Positions 1 through 7,673 of a stretch of DNA of 16,468 bases are shown piece by piece. Source of the DNA: DASWIG01 sp965371445 (lineage in GTDB: Bacteria > Acidobacteriota > Thermoanaerobaculia > Multivoradales > J023); assembly GCA_965371445.1 (NCBI GenBank), contig CBDUYN010000212.1:1-16468 (forward strand). Reading direction: 5' to 3'. The position numbers and the translations under genes are program-made. The notes beneath the pieces are model-generated. The model did no database searches, was not told the DNA's origin, and was given only the letters and a program-made list of their open reading frames with translations. Each line of letters begins with the position of its first letter. The stretch's first letter is position 1.

Positions 1-1
1 G

Positions 2-1456
2 GCCTGGCGGCTGCCGTCCGCCTGGGCTCCCGGAGCCGGGCCGCCGGCCGCCGGTTCGCCGGCCGCCGGTACGCCGGCCGCCGGTGCGCCGGCCGCCGGT
101 ACGCCGGCCGCCGGTACGCCGGCCGCCGAGGTGGCGGTCGACCCCGTTCTGGGACGCATCGCCTTTTCCCGGCCCAACCTGGCCCGAGAGGTCCGGGTTG
201 ATTACTGTTACGGCGCCAGTGGCGGCATCGGCGGAGGCCCGACCTCGCGCCTCGAGAGCGCGGTCGAGCCCACGGAGAAGATGTGGCAAGCCACCGTCAG
301 CCGCGATTTCCGGCCTCTCGAAGCACCGTTGCTTTTCACCCTGTGGAGCCTGAAAGACCTTTCGGAAGCGGCGCTTCTGACCCTCTACCTCCTGACCTGC
401 CATCCGCCACAGGCGGAGGAGGGCTACCATGCCACCCTGGCGGGCGCTTACCGTGCCTTCGCCCGGCACCAGGAGCAGCGGGACTCCGACGACGTGCTGC
501 TCGTCGGCCGCGGTCGCGAGAGCGAACGCCGGGAACCCCTGGAGGCTGTGATCCGAATCGCCGACAGCGGCACCTACCCGGTCGAGGGGCTGAAGATCTC
601 TCTCGAGCACATGAACCGTCTGGTGATTCAGGCCGAGGAAGGCTGCTCGCCGGTGCTGCAGGGAGACTTCGTCGTCGACGCCGGCCGCGGCGCCCACCTG
701 GAGCTGCGGGGCCTGTGGATCGACGGCCAGATCGAGATTCGCGGCATGCCGTCGATCACGGTCGAGGATTCGACCTTGAACCCGCCGCGCGGCGACGGCA
801 AGACGCGATACGCCTTGAAGGCCGCCAAGAGGACGGTCTACGGCGACAAGCGCAGCCACTTCCAGATCCAGGTCCGGCGCTCGATCCTCGGTGCCCTGCG
901 CCTGCCGCGGCACCGCCTCGACGTCCTCGAGATCCTCGACTCGATCGTCGACGGCGGCGGCGGACCGGCGATCTGCGGCGTCGAGCCCGCGGAGGGCTTC
1001 GGCGAGGGGCCGCTGCCGGTGGGCCCGCCGGCGCGGCTGGAGCGCACGACCGTCTTCGGAGAGGTGGCGCTTTACCAGATCTGGCTGGCCTCGAACGTCC
1101 TTTTCACCGAACGGCTCCGGGTCGAACGGCCGCGGGAAGGCCAGATGCGCTACTGCTTCGTGGCCTCGGGGTCCGAGACCCCGCGCCGCCAGCATTGTCT
1201 CGAGGGGCACGGCCTGGAGGGCGGCTGGGCCGCGAGCGAGCGATTGGCACCGCTTTTTACCTCGACCACCTTCGGCCATCCGGGATACGCTCAGCTGAGC
1301 CCATGTAGCGCCGAGCTCCTGCACGGCGGCGAGCACGGCAACGAGGTCGGGGTCTTCCACGACCTGCGCCAGAGCGACCGGCTCGCCAACCTACCCGCGG
1401 TGCTCGACGAGTACCTGCCGGCCGACTATGACGCCCGCGTCCTTTTCATCAGCTGA
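2..1456 (+). CDS. Beta-helix-like tail-associated protein, 5' end outside the window
   Basis: The frame is open from base 2, so the N-terminus lies upstream; 484 residues are visible before the TGA. It begins with a proline/alanine/glycine linker made of PAAG-x repeats (residues about 15-43). Next comes a domain opening with VDPVLGRIAF and a tyrosine/glycine stretch ending in GGIGGG. A segment around residues 180-260 (VIRIADSGTYPVEG onward) has the short alternating hydrophobic strands of a right-handed beta-helix. From memory, this VDPVLGR plus beta-helix arrangement recurs in large proteins encoded beside DUF6519 proteins and phage-tail-like clusters, which matches the gene two positions downstream. 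No catalytic motif was recognised, so a structural or surface-binding role is inference. The stop lies 26 bases before the next start, suggesting cotranscription. The GTG at 131 is probably internal, since the repeat frame continues upstream of it. Confidence 0.75.
   Translation, partial: AWRLPSAWAPGAGPPAAGSPAAGTPAAGAPAAGTPAAGTPAAEVAVDPVLGRIAFSRPNLAREVRVDYCYGASGGIGGGPTSRLESAVEPTEKMWQATVSRDFRPLEAPLLFTLWSLKDLSEAALLTLYLLTCHPPQAEEGYHATLAGAYRAFARHQEQRDSDDVLLVGRGRESERREPLEAVIRIADSGTYPVEGLKISLEHMNRLVIQAEEGCSPVLQGDFVVDAGRGAHLELRGLWIDGQIEIRGMPSITVEDSTLNPPRGDGKTRYALKAAKRTVYGDKRSHFQIQVRRSILGALRLPRHRLDVLEILDSIVDGGGGPAICGVEPAEGFGEGPLPVGPPARLERTTVFGEVALYQIWLASNVLFTERLRVERPREGQMRYCFVASGSETPRRQHCLEGHGLEGGWAASERLAPLFTSTTFGHPGYAQLSPCSAELLHGGEHGNEVGVFHDLRQSDRLANLPAVLDEYLPADYDARVLFIS
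44..130 (+). repeat. Tandem 15-bp repeat encoding PAAG-x linker
   Basis: Almost six direct copies of a 15-base unit (CCG GCC GCC GGT NCG) run head to tail. In the reading frame of the surrounding gene they encode PAAGS, PAAGT, PAAGA, PAAGT, PAAGT and PAAE. Copies differ mainly at the first base of the fifth codon (T, A or G). The result is a flexible Pro/Ala/Gly linker between the missing N-terminal part and the VDPVLGR domain. The near-identity of the copies suggests recent slippage expansion, so length may vary between strains. Confidence 0.9.
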
Positions 1457-1482
1457 GGACGACCGAGAAAGAGGAGAGAACC

Positions 1483-1866
1483 ATGCGCTTTTGCCGAATC
1501 CTGTTGACCTTCCTCCTGCTCCTCGCTCTGCCGTTTGCCGCGGCCGGAGAAACCGATCTTTCCCTCGAAGAGCAGGCCGAAGCCCTCGACGAATGGCGGA
1601 CGTGCCTCCTCGAGCACGAAGCCGAAAGCCTGGAAGAGGCGAAGGGCGCCTGTCCGCAAGAAGTGATCGACTTCGAGGGCGGCGGCGAGGAGCTCTTCAC
1701 GTGGCTCGACGACGAGTACGCAGACTGTGACGAAGCCTCCGAGCCCGTCGAGAACGTCAAGGAGAGGTTCGGCGAGGCGAAAGCGGCCGAGGACACCGGC
1801 ACGCTCACCGACGCGGTCTTCAAGATCGTCGAGGCCTACCGGACGATCGTCGACGGATGCGACTAG
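1483..1866 (+). CDS. Small secreted acidic four-cysteine protein
   Basis: This 127-residue protein starts with a clear Sec signal peptide: charged MRFCR, a leucine-rich core at residues 6-17, and a likely cleavage after PFAAA (about residue 21). The mature part of about 106 residues is very rich in Glu and Asp, looks largely helical, and carries four cysteines (C41, C57, C82, C126) that could form two disulfides in the periplasm or outside the cell. The ATG follows a strong GAGGAGAG ribosome site. The gene sits 26 bases after the beta-helix protein and 46 bases before the DUF6519 protein, so the three are probably one transcript. No family was recognised. The signal peptide contrasts with its neighbours: the DUF6519 protein has no signal peptide. 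A chaperone, inhibitor or cell-envelope partner are all possible; nothing in the sequence decides. Confidence 0.8.
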   Translation: MRFCRILLTFLLLLALPFAAAGETDLSLEEQAEALDEWRTCLLEHEAESLEEAKGACPQEVIDFEGGGEELFTWLDDEYADCDEASEPVENVKERFGEAKAAEDTGTLTDAVFKIVEAYRTIVDGCD

Positions 1867-1912
1867 CCGAGGCGAGCTGCCCGCGGACCTGCCGAAGGGA
1901 CAGACAGCGGCC

Positions 1913-4900
1913 ATGAAAGGAACGTTGCGCGGGGACTTCTCGCGTCTCTTCGATCCCGGCAAGCGCTACAGCTCCGTGCGCCTGCAACAGGGCCGCGTGC
2001 TGCTCGACGCCGACTGGAACGCCCAGGCCGACATCACGGGCGACCGGATCGCCACCGCCACGGCCGACGTCGTCGGCGAGGGCGGCGCGCCGGCAGGGGA
2101 GGCCGGCTTCGGTCTGTGCGCCGATTCCGGCGTCGAGACGGGACCGGGCCGTCATTTCGTGGTCCTGGGTGGCCCGGAAGGGGCGGTCTGGGACGAGCCG
2201 CCGGCGAGCGAGGCGGGCTTCACCCTCGAAGCGAAGCTCCTTCCCCGCGGCGACGGCACCGTGGTTAGCCGCTGGGTGGCCGCCTCCGGCGGCTTCAAGC
2301 TGGCCGATCAACTGGTGATCGAGGAAGGACGGCTCGGTTTCCGGCGGCCGGCGTCCCGGCGCTCCGGTGGGGAGACCCTGGCCGCCGAAGAGCCGCTCGC
2401 GCTCGGCGAGGTCCGTCACGTGGCCGTCTCCTGCCGGGACGAGGCCGTGACGCTCTACGTCGACGGCGAGGCCGTGGCCGAGGGCGACGGCCTGGGTGCC
2501 GCCGCGCCGCTCGCCGAGAACAGCTTCCTCGTCGGCGCCTCGTTGCGGGAGAACCAGCCACAGGAAGAGTTGGACGCCGTTTTTCTCGAGCTCCGCCTCT
2601 GGGGCGTTCGACGCACCCCTGAGGAGGTCCGCGAGACCTCCGGCCGTAGCGTGGGCCGAAAGGAACCTGGCCTCCTGGGCCTTTGGACGTTCGACGAGGG
2701 CTCGGGATCCGCGGTTCGCGACCACACCCTCCACTGCAACCACGGCGCCCTGCACGGCTCGGAGGAGCCGCCCCGGTGGACGTTCCTGGAGCCGGAGCTT
2801 TCCGCCGGGCGCTACTACGTCGAGGGGACCCTCTGCGTCAACGAAGAGACCGTACCCTTCGGCGAGCAGCCGGACTATCCCGGGGCGGTCTTTCCGGAAG
2901 CGGCCGGCCACTATCTCTTCTACCTCGACGTCTGGGAGCGTTCGGTCTCGGCGCTGGAAGACCCGGAGCTCGTCGAGGTGGCGCTCGGCGGAGCGACGAC
3001 CACGACGCGTTCGAAGACCGTGGCCCAGGTCAAGGTGGTGCCGTTGGCCGCGGAGCCGGCCCCCGAGGACGGTGCGGAGGCGATCCCCGAGTGGCGCGAC
3101 CTGCGCGACGGCGCTCGTCGCCGAGGACGGCTGCGGGCCCAGCGCCGGTTGTCGCCCGGCGCTTTTCTCGACAACTACCTCTACCGCGTCGAGGTTCACC
3201 ACGGCGGCGGCGCCTACCCCCGCCGGTACGCCGGCCGCCGGGGCGAGGAGCGCCCTCCTGCAGAGGCCGCCTCCGCCTGCCGCCCGGGCGAGGGCGAGCG
3301 GTCGATCGTCCTCGACGCCTGGCAGGAGGGCTGGCTCCCCGGACAGCCGATCGAGCTCTACAGCCCGGGCGGCGCCGGCGCGGCGCCGGGTCAGCTGGCA
3401 GTGGTCGAAGCCGTCGACCCCGAAGGCGCGAGCCTGGTCCTCGACCGCGACCTGGGGTCCTTGAGCGAGCGTGAGGATCTGGAGGTCCGTCGCCTCGCGA
3501 GCTTCAAGTGGTCGCGCAACAACTCGGCCGAGTGCTATCCGATCACGGGCTACGCTGAAGGCGGCCGCAGCCTCGCCCTGGGGCGTACGGTCCACGGAGA
3601 GTTATGTCTGCGTTCCGGGGCCTGGGTGGAGGTGGTCGACGACGTCTCGACGCTGCGCCGGGAGCCGGGGCATCTGTGCCAGGTCGGCAAGCTCGAGGCC
3701 GACCGCCAACAGCTCTTCCTGGAGCAGAGCCCTCCGGAGGGTGTCGGGACCGACGCGTCCCGCCATCCGTTGTTGCGGGTCTGGGACCAGGAGGAGCTCG
3801 ACAAGGATCTGCCGCTTCAGGGCGTCGTCGTGGCGCGTTCGGACCGGTGGCTGCCTCTGGAGGCGGGGATCGAGGTGGTCTTCGAGGGCGACGGCAGCCA
3901 TGACTCGGGCGATTACTGGTGGATGCCGTCGCGCTCGGTGCTGCAAGACGTCGAGTGGCCGCGCGACCCCGAGCGCCGGCCGCTGCCGATCGCGCCTCAC
4001 GGCGTCGACCACGCCTACGCGCCGGTGGCGCTTTTAAGCCGCGACGAGAACGGCTTCCGCCTCCACGACCTGCGCCGGACCTTCAAGCCGCTGGTGGCGG
4101 GCGCCGTCTCCAAGGCCGGCGACGTGATGGAAGGCGCCCTCGAAGTCCGCGACGACGTCAAGATCACCGGCGACCTGGAAGTCGAGGGCCAGGCCAGGGT
4201 CGGAGGGCTCTACGGACGGTTGTGCAGCCACGGGATCGTCGACACAGAGCACCTCGTCGACGGCGCGGTGACGGCGGAGAAGCTCGCCGCGGAGGTTGGT
4301 GTGGTCCCGGCGGGCTTTTCGATCCTCGGCCCGACGGCCGAGTCGCCTCCGGGCTACGAGTACACCGGCTCGCAGCAAACCATGTTCACCGACGAGCCGG
4401 TATGGATCGACCGGCTGGAGATCCCCGACTTCCCTCCCGGGGCGTTGCGCGCCGCCGCGGTCGGGGAGAAGGTGTTGCTCTTTCACGAGTCGGGCGAGGT
4501 CTGGGAATACGACTCGTGGCGCAACACCTGGAGCCGGCGCCTGGAGATGCCGATGCCGCGCCGGCGCTTCGCCGTCGCCGCGGTCGGCGGAAAGGTTTAT
4601 CTCGCCGGGGGGACCGACAACATCGGCCGCTGCCGCAACAACACCTTCGAGTACGACCCGGTAATCGGCGAGTGGCAGGAAGTCTCGCCGATGCTCGTGG
4701 GGCGTAGCGACTTTTCGCTCGTCGCCTACGGTGACGTCCTCCACGCCCTGGGCGGAAAGCGCAACTTCCTCGGCATGAGGCCCGTGACCCGTCGTCACGA
4801 GGCCTACGATCCGGCCCGCGACACCTGGGTGAAGAAAAGCTCGCTGCCGGTGGCACGTTGCCGCCACGCCGCGGCGGCTTTCGGCAACCGGATCAGCGTC

Positions 4901-5422
4901 GTCGGCGGCGAGCGGCGATTCTTCTTCCGGCTTTTTGGCAGCTACTTTACCGCGCTTCAGCAGCAGTACCACCCGGCGACCGACGGCTGGCTCGTCCACC
5001 ACGAGCCCTTGACGTCGGCGCGGGCGGACCTGGGGCTCGTCGAGATCTTTGGCAAGCTCTACGCTGTGGGCGGGCGCTCGCCGCTCGGCAAGGTCGCCGA
5101 CTGTGACCGCTTCGATCCGGCGACCGATCGCTGGAAGGCGCAGACGCCTCTCCACGAGGCCGTCCCGGCGCCCGGCGTCGCCGCGGTGCGGGGCGCCCTC
5201 TACGTCGTCGGAGCGCGCCGTGCGCCGGATGCAGAAGGCGTCCTGGTGGAAGAGTGCCGCTTTGCCAACCGCTTCTTCATCCATCGGCGAAAGGTCGAGC
5301 CGGGATATTTCGCGGCGGACGAGGACGTCGAGGAGCTGCCGGCCTTCGAGCCCGAGATCCCACCCTTCGAGCCGGCGCCGTTCGAGGCGGAGGCGCCGAG
5401 CGAAGACGACGAGAGCAGGTAG
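1913..5422 (+). CDS. DUF6519-LamG-kelch tail-fibre-like protein
   Basis: The protein has 1169 residues. The ATG at 1913 was chosen because MKGTLRGDFSR...F.P.K.YSSVR...QGRV.LDADWN is the characteristic DUF6519 N-terminus; the open frame extends upstream only over the previous gene. A LamG/concanavalin-like jelly roll lies at about 92-295, ending in LWTFDEGSGS and NHGALHG. DUF6519 then resumes (AGRYYVEG, YLDVWER, FKWSRNNS, GDYWWMPSR) to about 726. Residues 728-800 contain VSKAGDVMEGAL and VDGAVTAEKL, typical of phage tail-fibre shafts. Residues 832-1122 hold six kelch-type blades, most with a GG pair and a downstream W. A proline/glutamate-rich tail follows (1126-1169). No signal peptide is visible. 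A receptor-binding or spike-associated role in a tail-like particle is inference; no catalytic site was seen. It converges on the next gene with a gap of 26 bases. Confidence 0.88.
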   Translation: MKGTLRGDFSRLFDPGKRYSSVRLQQGRVLLDADWNAQADITGDRIATATADVVGEGGAPAGEAGFGLCADSGVETGPGRHFVVLGGPEGAVWDEPPASEAGFTLEAKLLPRGDGTVVSRWVAASGGFKLADQLVIEEGRLGFRRPASRRSGGETLAAEEPLALGEVRHVAVSCRDEAVTLYVDGEAVAEGDGLGAAAPLAENSFLVGASLRENQPQEELDAVFLELRLWGVRRTPEEVRETSGRSVGRKEPGLLGLWTFDEGSGSAVRDHTLHCNHGALHGSEEPPRWTFLEPELSAGRYYVEGTLCVNEETVPFGEQPDYPGAVFPEAAGHYLFYLDVWERSVSALEDPELVEVALGGATTTTRSKTVAQVKVVPLAAEPAPEDGAEAIPEWRDLRDGARRRGRLRAQRRLSPGAFLDNYLYRVEVHHGGGAYPRRYAGRRGEERPPAEAASACRPGEGERSIVLDAWQEGWLPGQPIELYSPGGAGAAPGQLAVVEAVDPEGASLVLDRDLGSLSEREDLEVRRLASFKWSRNNSAECYPITGYAEGGRSLALGRTVHGELCLRSGAWVEVVDDVSTLRREPGHLCQVGKLEADRQQLFLEQSPPEGVGTDASRHPLLRVWDQEELDKDLPLQGVVVARSDRWLPLEAGIEVVFEGDGSHDSGDYWWMPSRSVLQDVEWPRDPERRPLPIAPHGVDHAYAPVALLSRDENGFRLHDLRRTFKPLVAGAVSKAGDVMEGALEVRDDVKITGDLEVEGQARVGGLYGRLCSHGIVDTEHLVDGAVTAEKLAAEVGVVPAGFSILGPTAESPPGYEYTGSQQTMFTDEPVWIDRLEIPDFPPGALRAAAVGEKVLLFHESGEVWEYDSWRNTWSRRLEMPMPRRRFAVAAVGGKVYLAGGTDNIGRCRNNTFEYDPVIGEWQEVSPMLVGRSDFSLVAYGDVLHALGGKRNFLGMRPVTRRHEAYDPARDTWVKKSSLPVARCRHAAAAFGNRISVVGGERRFFFRLFGSYFTALQQQYHPATDGWLVHHEPLTSARADLGLVEIFGKLYAVGGRSPLGKVADCDRFDPATDRWKAQTPLHEAVPAPGVAAVRGALYVVGARRAPDAEGVLVEECRFANRFFIHRRKVEPGYFAADEDVEELPAFEPEIPPFEPAPFEAEAPSEDDESR

Positions 5423-5448
5423 GATGGACTGGGCGCCCGAGGTCGGCG

Positions 5449-6270
5449 TCATCTTCTCGTTTTGAAATCGGAATCTCTGATCCGCCGTGCGGTAGCTTCT
5501 CCTTGAGCTTCTCCAAGGAAGCGCGTGATCCGCTCGCGATTGGCCGTCAGGCTGGAAAACTGCTTCTCGCAGACGTCACTGAAGCGCGCCAGCACCTTGC
5601 GGTTGATCGACTCCTGATCCTCGAAGATGGCCAGGGAGCGGAAGGGTATTCCCCACTTCTCGAACTGGAGAAGGGCGATCGTGGCATCGCGGGTCTTGCC
5701 ATCACTGAGCAGGGCGTGGACGAGAAGGGGCCGAGACATGCCGTTGATTCGGCAGTCGACTGTGTACATGCCTCGCGGATCGTGCTGAGGATCATGCCAG
5801 TCGAAGCTCCTGCGATCCTCCGGTACGGATTCGGCTAGCAGGGCCTGGAAGTCTTCCATGAACGTTGATCGCACCCGCTCCCGTGACAGGTACGACACGT
5901 CAGTGATCTTGAGGAGCGCCTGGACGAAAGAGTAGAGCGCATCTCCGTACCGCTCATCCCGCACGCCGAGTACGAGCTCCCCGTCGCGATCCTCGATCCG
6001 GAAGGTGGAGAGCGCGTTGGAGATGATCTTCTGGCGCGTCCCCCGCTGAAGGTCCTTCTCGTCGATGTCGTAGGTGAGGTGCATGTAGGTGTGCGCCTCG
6101 TCCGACAGCACCCACCCCGGCCCCTCTTTCTTCAAGACGATCGCCAAGTGATCGCCGTCCTCGAACAGGAACGGCGTGAACACTCGATAACGTTCCATGC
6201 CCTCCGCCGCGAGACGCACCTTTGCAGAGACCTTTTCGTGGAAGTCTCTTTCGATCGTGTCGATGGACAT
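5449..6270 (-). CDS. DUF1828/DUF1829 domain protein
   Basis: The protein has 273 residues. Residues 25-115 resemble DUF1828: YRVFTPFLFEDGDHLAIVL, then GWVLSDEAHTYMHL, a GD-strand-(L)(S/T)D pattern. Residues 165-255 resemble DUF1829, with RPLLVHALLSDGKTRDATIA, FRSLAIFEDQE and FSSLTANRERITRFL. The biochemical function of these domains is not known to me; such proteins tend to occur in variable genome regions. The start is supported by a near-perfect GAGGAGGTG ribosome site. It is the last of three minus-strand genes, 100 bases after the adaptor. Base composition is lower in GC than the neighbours: bases 5461-5520 are 50% GC and 5881-5940 are 58%, against 73% for 9061-9120 in the phosphofructokinase gene. 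This suggests later acquisition. Assignment is by remembered pattern, so moderately sure. Confidence 0.75.
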   Translation of the reverse strand: MSIDTIERDFHEKVSAKVRLAAEGMERYRVFTPFLFEDGDHLAIVLKKEGPGWVLSDEAHTYMHLTYDIDEKDLQRGTRQKIISNALSTFRIEDRDGELVLGVRDERYGDALYSFVQALLKITDVSYLSRERVRSTFMEDFQALLAESVPEDRRSFDWHDPQHDPRGMYTVDCRINGMSRPLLVHALLSDGKTRDATIALLQFEKWGIPFRSLAIFEDQESINRKVLARFSDVCEKQFSSLTANRERITRFLGEAQGEATARRIRDSDFKTRR

Positions 6271-6275
6271 GGCTA

Positions 6276-6284
6276 CACCTCCTC
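6276..6284 (-). promoter_or_regulatory. Strong ribosome binding site for the DUF1828 gene
   Basis: On the minus strand GAGGAGGTG ends five bases before the ATG at 6270. It is an almost complete anti-16S complement and fixes this start. It overlaps the end of an upstream open frame whose TAG (6273-6275) lies two bases before the ATG. Confidence 0.7.
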
Positions 6285-6370
6285 GAAGAGACTGGCCTGG
6301 GCCTTGGGCGGAACGTCCAGATTCGCATCGTCACCTCCTACGCGGTCAAGGTGGTACCACGAGCATACGC

Positions 6371-7519
6371 TCAGCGGGAGGGTTCGCCCACCACGGCCTC
6401 AGCCCCGTCGCGGACCTCGGCGCGATCGAGCGACACGACCACGGCGTCGCCGGCTTGAAGCCCGGAGCGCACCTCGGTGAAGTCCCAGTTCGCAAGCCCG
6501 GCCTCGACCTCGACGCTTCGCAGCACACCGTGGTCGAGGAGAAGCACACGCCGCCCTTCCAGCAGGCTTCCCGTCGGCACCCTGAGCGCCTCTTCGCGGC
6601 GCTCCAGGATCACCTCGGCGTCGGCCGAGGTACCGGGCAGAAGGGTGGCGGCGAGCGACCTGTCGTCGAGCTCGACCTCGATCTCGACCGTTCGGTTCTG
6701 CTCTTCGCGGTCGAGGACGTAGGGCGCTACCCGCACCACGCGTCCCTGGAGCTCCTCGCCCCGGTGCGAGTCGACCGTGACGCGCACCGCCTGCCCCGGC
6801 GCGATGCGAGCCGAGTCGACCTCGTCCATCGGCGCCGAGACGTAGATCGACGACGGGTCCATGAGGTCGATGACCGGCGGTACCGGGACGCCGGGAGGCG
6901 AAGGCGTCGAGTACTCGCCGAGCTCGGTCGAGAGCTCCGCGACCACGCCGTCGAAAGGAGCCGCGAGGATCGTCAGCTCCAGCTCCGCCGCCGCCAGGGC
7001 GACGGCGGCACGCGCCCTCTCTTCGGCGGTGCGCCCGGCGTGGCAGGCCGCCGCGGACGTCTCGGCGACGCTTTCCACCTGGTCGAGCCGGTTGGCCGAG
7101 ATGATGCCCGAGGCGATCAGGCCCCGCATGCGCTCTCGCTCGCGCTCGGCCCGTTCGCTCCCCAGGCAGGGCTCGAGAGTCGCCGCCGTCGCCGCCTCGA
7201 GGTCTCGCTCGGCGAGCTCCAGGCGCGCTTTCTGGAGGCGGTCGTCGAGGCGCAGGACGACGTCGCCCGCGCGGAGGCGCTCGCCTTCGCGAAAGGGTAG
7301 CTCGACGACCGTGCCGCCGATCTGCGGCGAGAGCCGCGCCCGGCGGCGAACCCGGACCGTCCCGGCGCGGGAGTTGGTCACCGTCTCTTCGACGGTGCCG
7401 CGCTCCACAAGGGCGACCTCGACCACGACGGGCTTCGCCACGAGCACCGTGGCGCGCAGCAGGATGGCGGCGGCGACCAGCGCCGCGGCCGTGACCAGTC
7501 GGATTCCCCAGCGTCGCAT
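6371..7519 (-). CDS. HlyD/RND-type periplasmic adaptor (membrane fusion protein)
   Basis: At 382 residues this is of normal size for the family. It has an N-terminal membrane anchor (about 7-28). A lipoyl half-motif (RARLSPQIGGTVVELPFREG, about 60-80) is followed by an alpha-hairpin (95-175) rich in Ala, Glu and Arg. The second lipoyl half (LAAPFDGVVAELSTELGEY, about 185-203) leads into a beta-barrel (225-300) and a membrane-proximal domain ending at 382. Such adaptors bridge an inner-membrane RND or ABC exporter to an outer-membrane channel. No exporter or TolC-like gene is visible next to it: upstream is a ketosynthase, downstream a DUF1828 gene. The hairpin holds two cysteines (118, 159), unusual but not diagnostic. 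The ATG at 7519 follows an AGGAGA ribosome site. The family is secure; the substrate is unknown. Confidence 0.88.
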   Translation of the reverse strand: MRRWGIRLVTAAALVAAAILLRATVLVAKPVVVEVALVERGTVEETVTNSRAGTVRVRRRARLSPQIGGTVVELPFREGERLRAGDVVLRLDDRLQKARLELAERDLEAATAATLEPCLGSERAERERERMRGLIASGIISANRLDQVESVAETSAAACHAGRTAEERARAAVALAAAELELTILAAPFDGVVAELSTELGEYSTPSPPGVPVPPVIDLMDPSSIYVSAPMDEVDSARIAPGQAVRVTVDSHRGEELQGRVVRVAPYVLDREEQNRTVEIEVELDDRSLAATLLPGTSADAEVILERREEALRVPTGSLLEGRRVLLLDHGVLRSVEVEAGLANWDFTEVRSGLQAGDAVVVSLDRAEVRDGAEAVVGEPSR

Positions 7520-7673
7520 CGTTCTCCTGTTCTGCGAGCCCGCGCTCGACGAGCAGCGCCCGACTCGCTACCCTGACGGAGTCTACCGGGGGATGCCGTG
7601 GGCTTCAAGTCGAACGAGGGGGCCGCGGCTCGGCCTCGTGAGGCCCTCTGGGTCCCCGAGGAGGCCAGGCGCA

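Noticed and set aside
44..130. CRISPR-like direct repeats at the left end
   Set aside because: The repeats are contiguous 15-base units without spacers and keep the reading frame of a coding gene.
1820..3595. Long minus-strand open frame opposite the DUF6519 gene
   Set aside because: It has no recognisable motif and the composition of a GC-rich antisense shadow, while the plus strand shows clear family motifs.
4034..5452. Minus-strand open frame of 472 codons opposite the kelch region
   Set aside because: It is antisense to a well-supported kelch domain and has no domain or ribosome site.
6197..7300. Plus-strand open frame opposite the adaptor gene
   Set aside because: It is arginine/aspartate-rich antisense of a clear HlyD-type protein.
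7632..7645. Short GGCCTC/GAGGCC inverted repeat after the ketosynthase gene as a terminator
   Set aside because: The stem is about five base pairs and no T-run follows on the minus strand; alternative pairings nearby are equally good.
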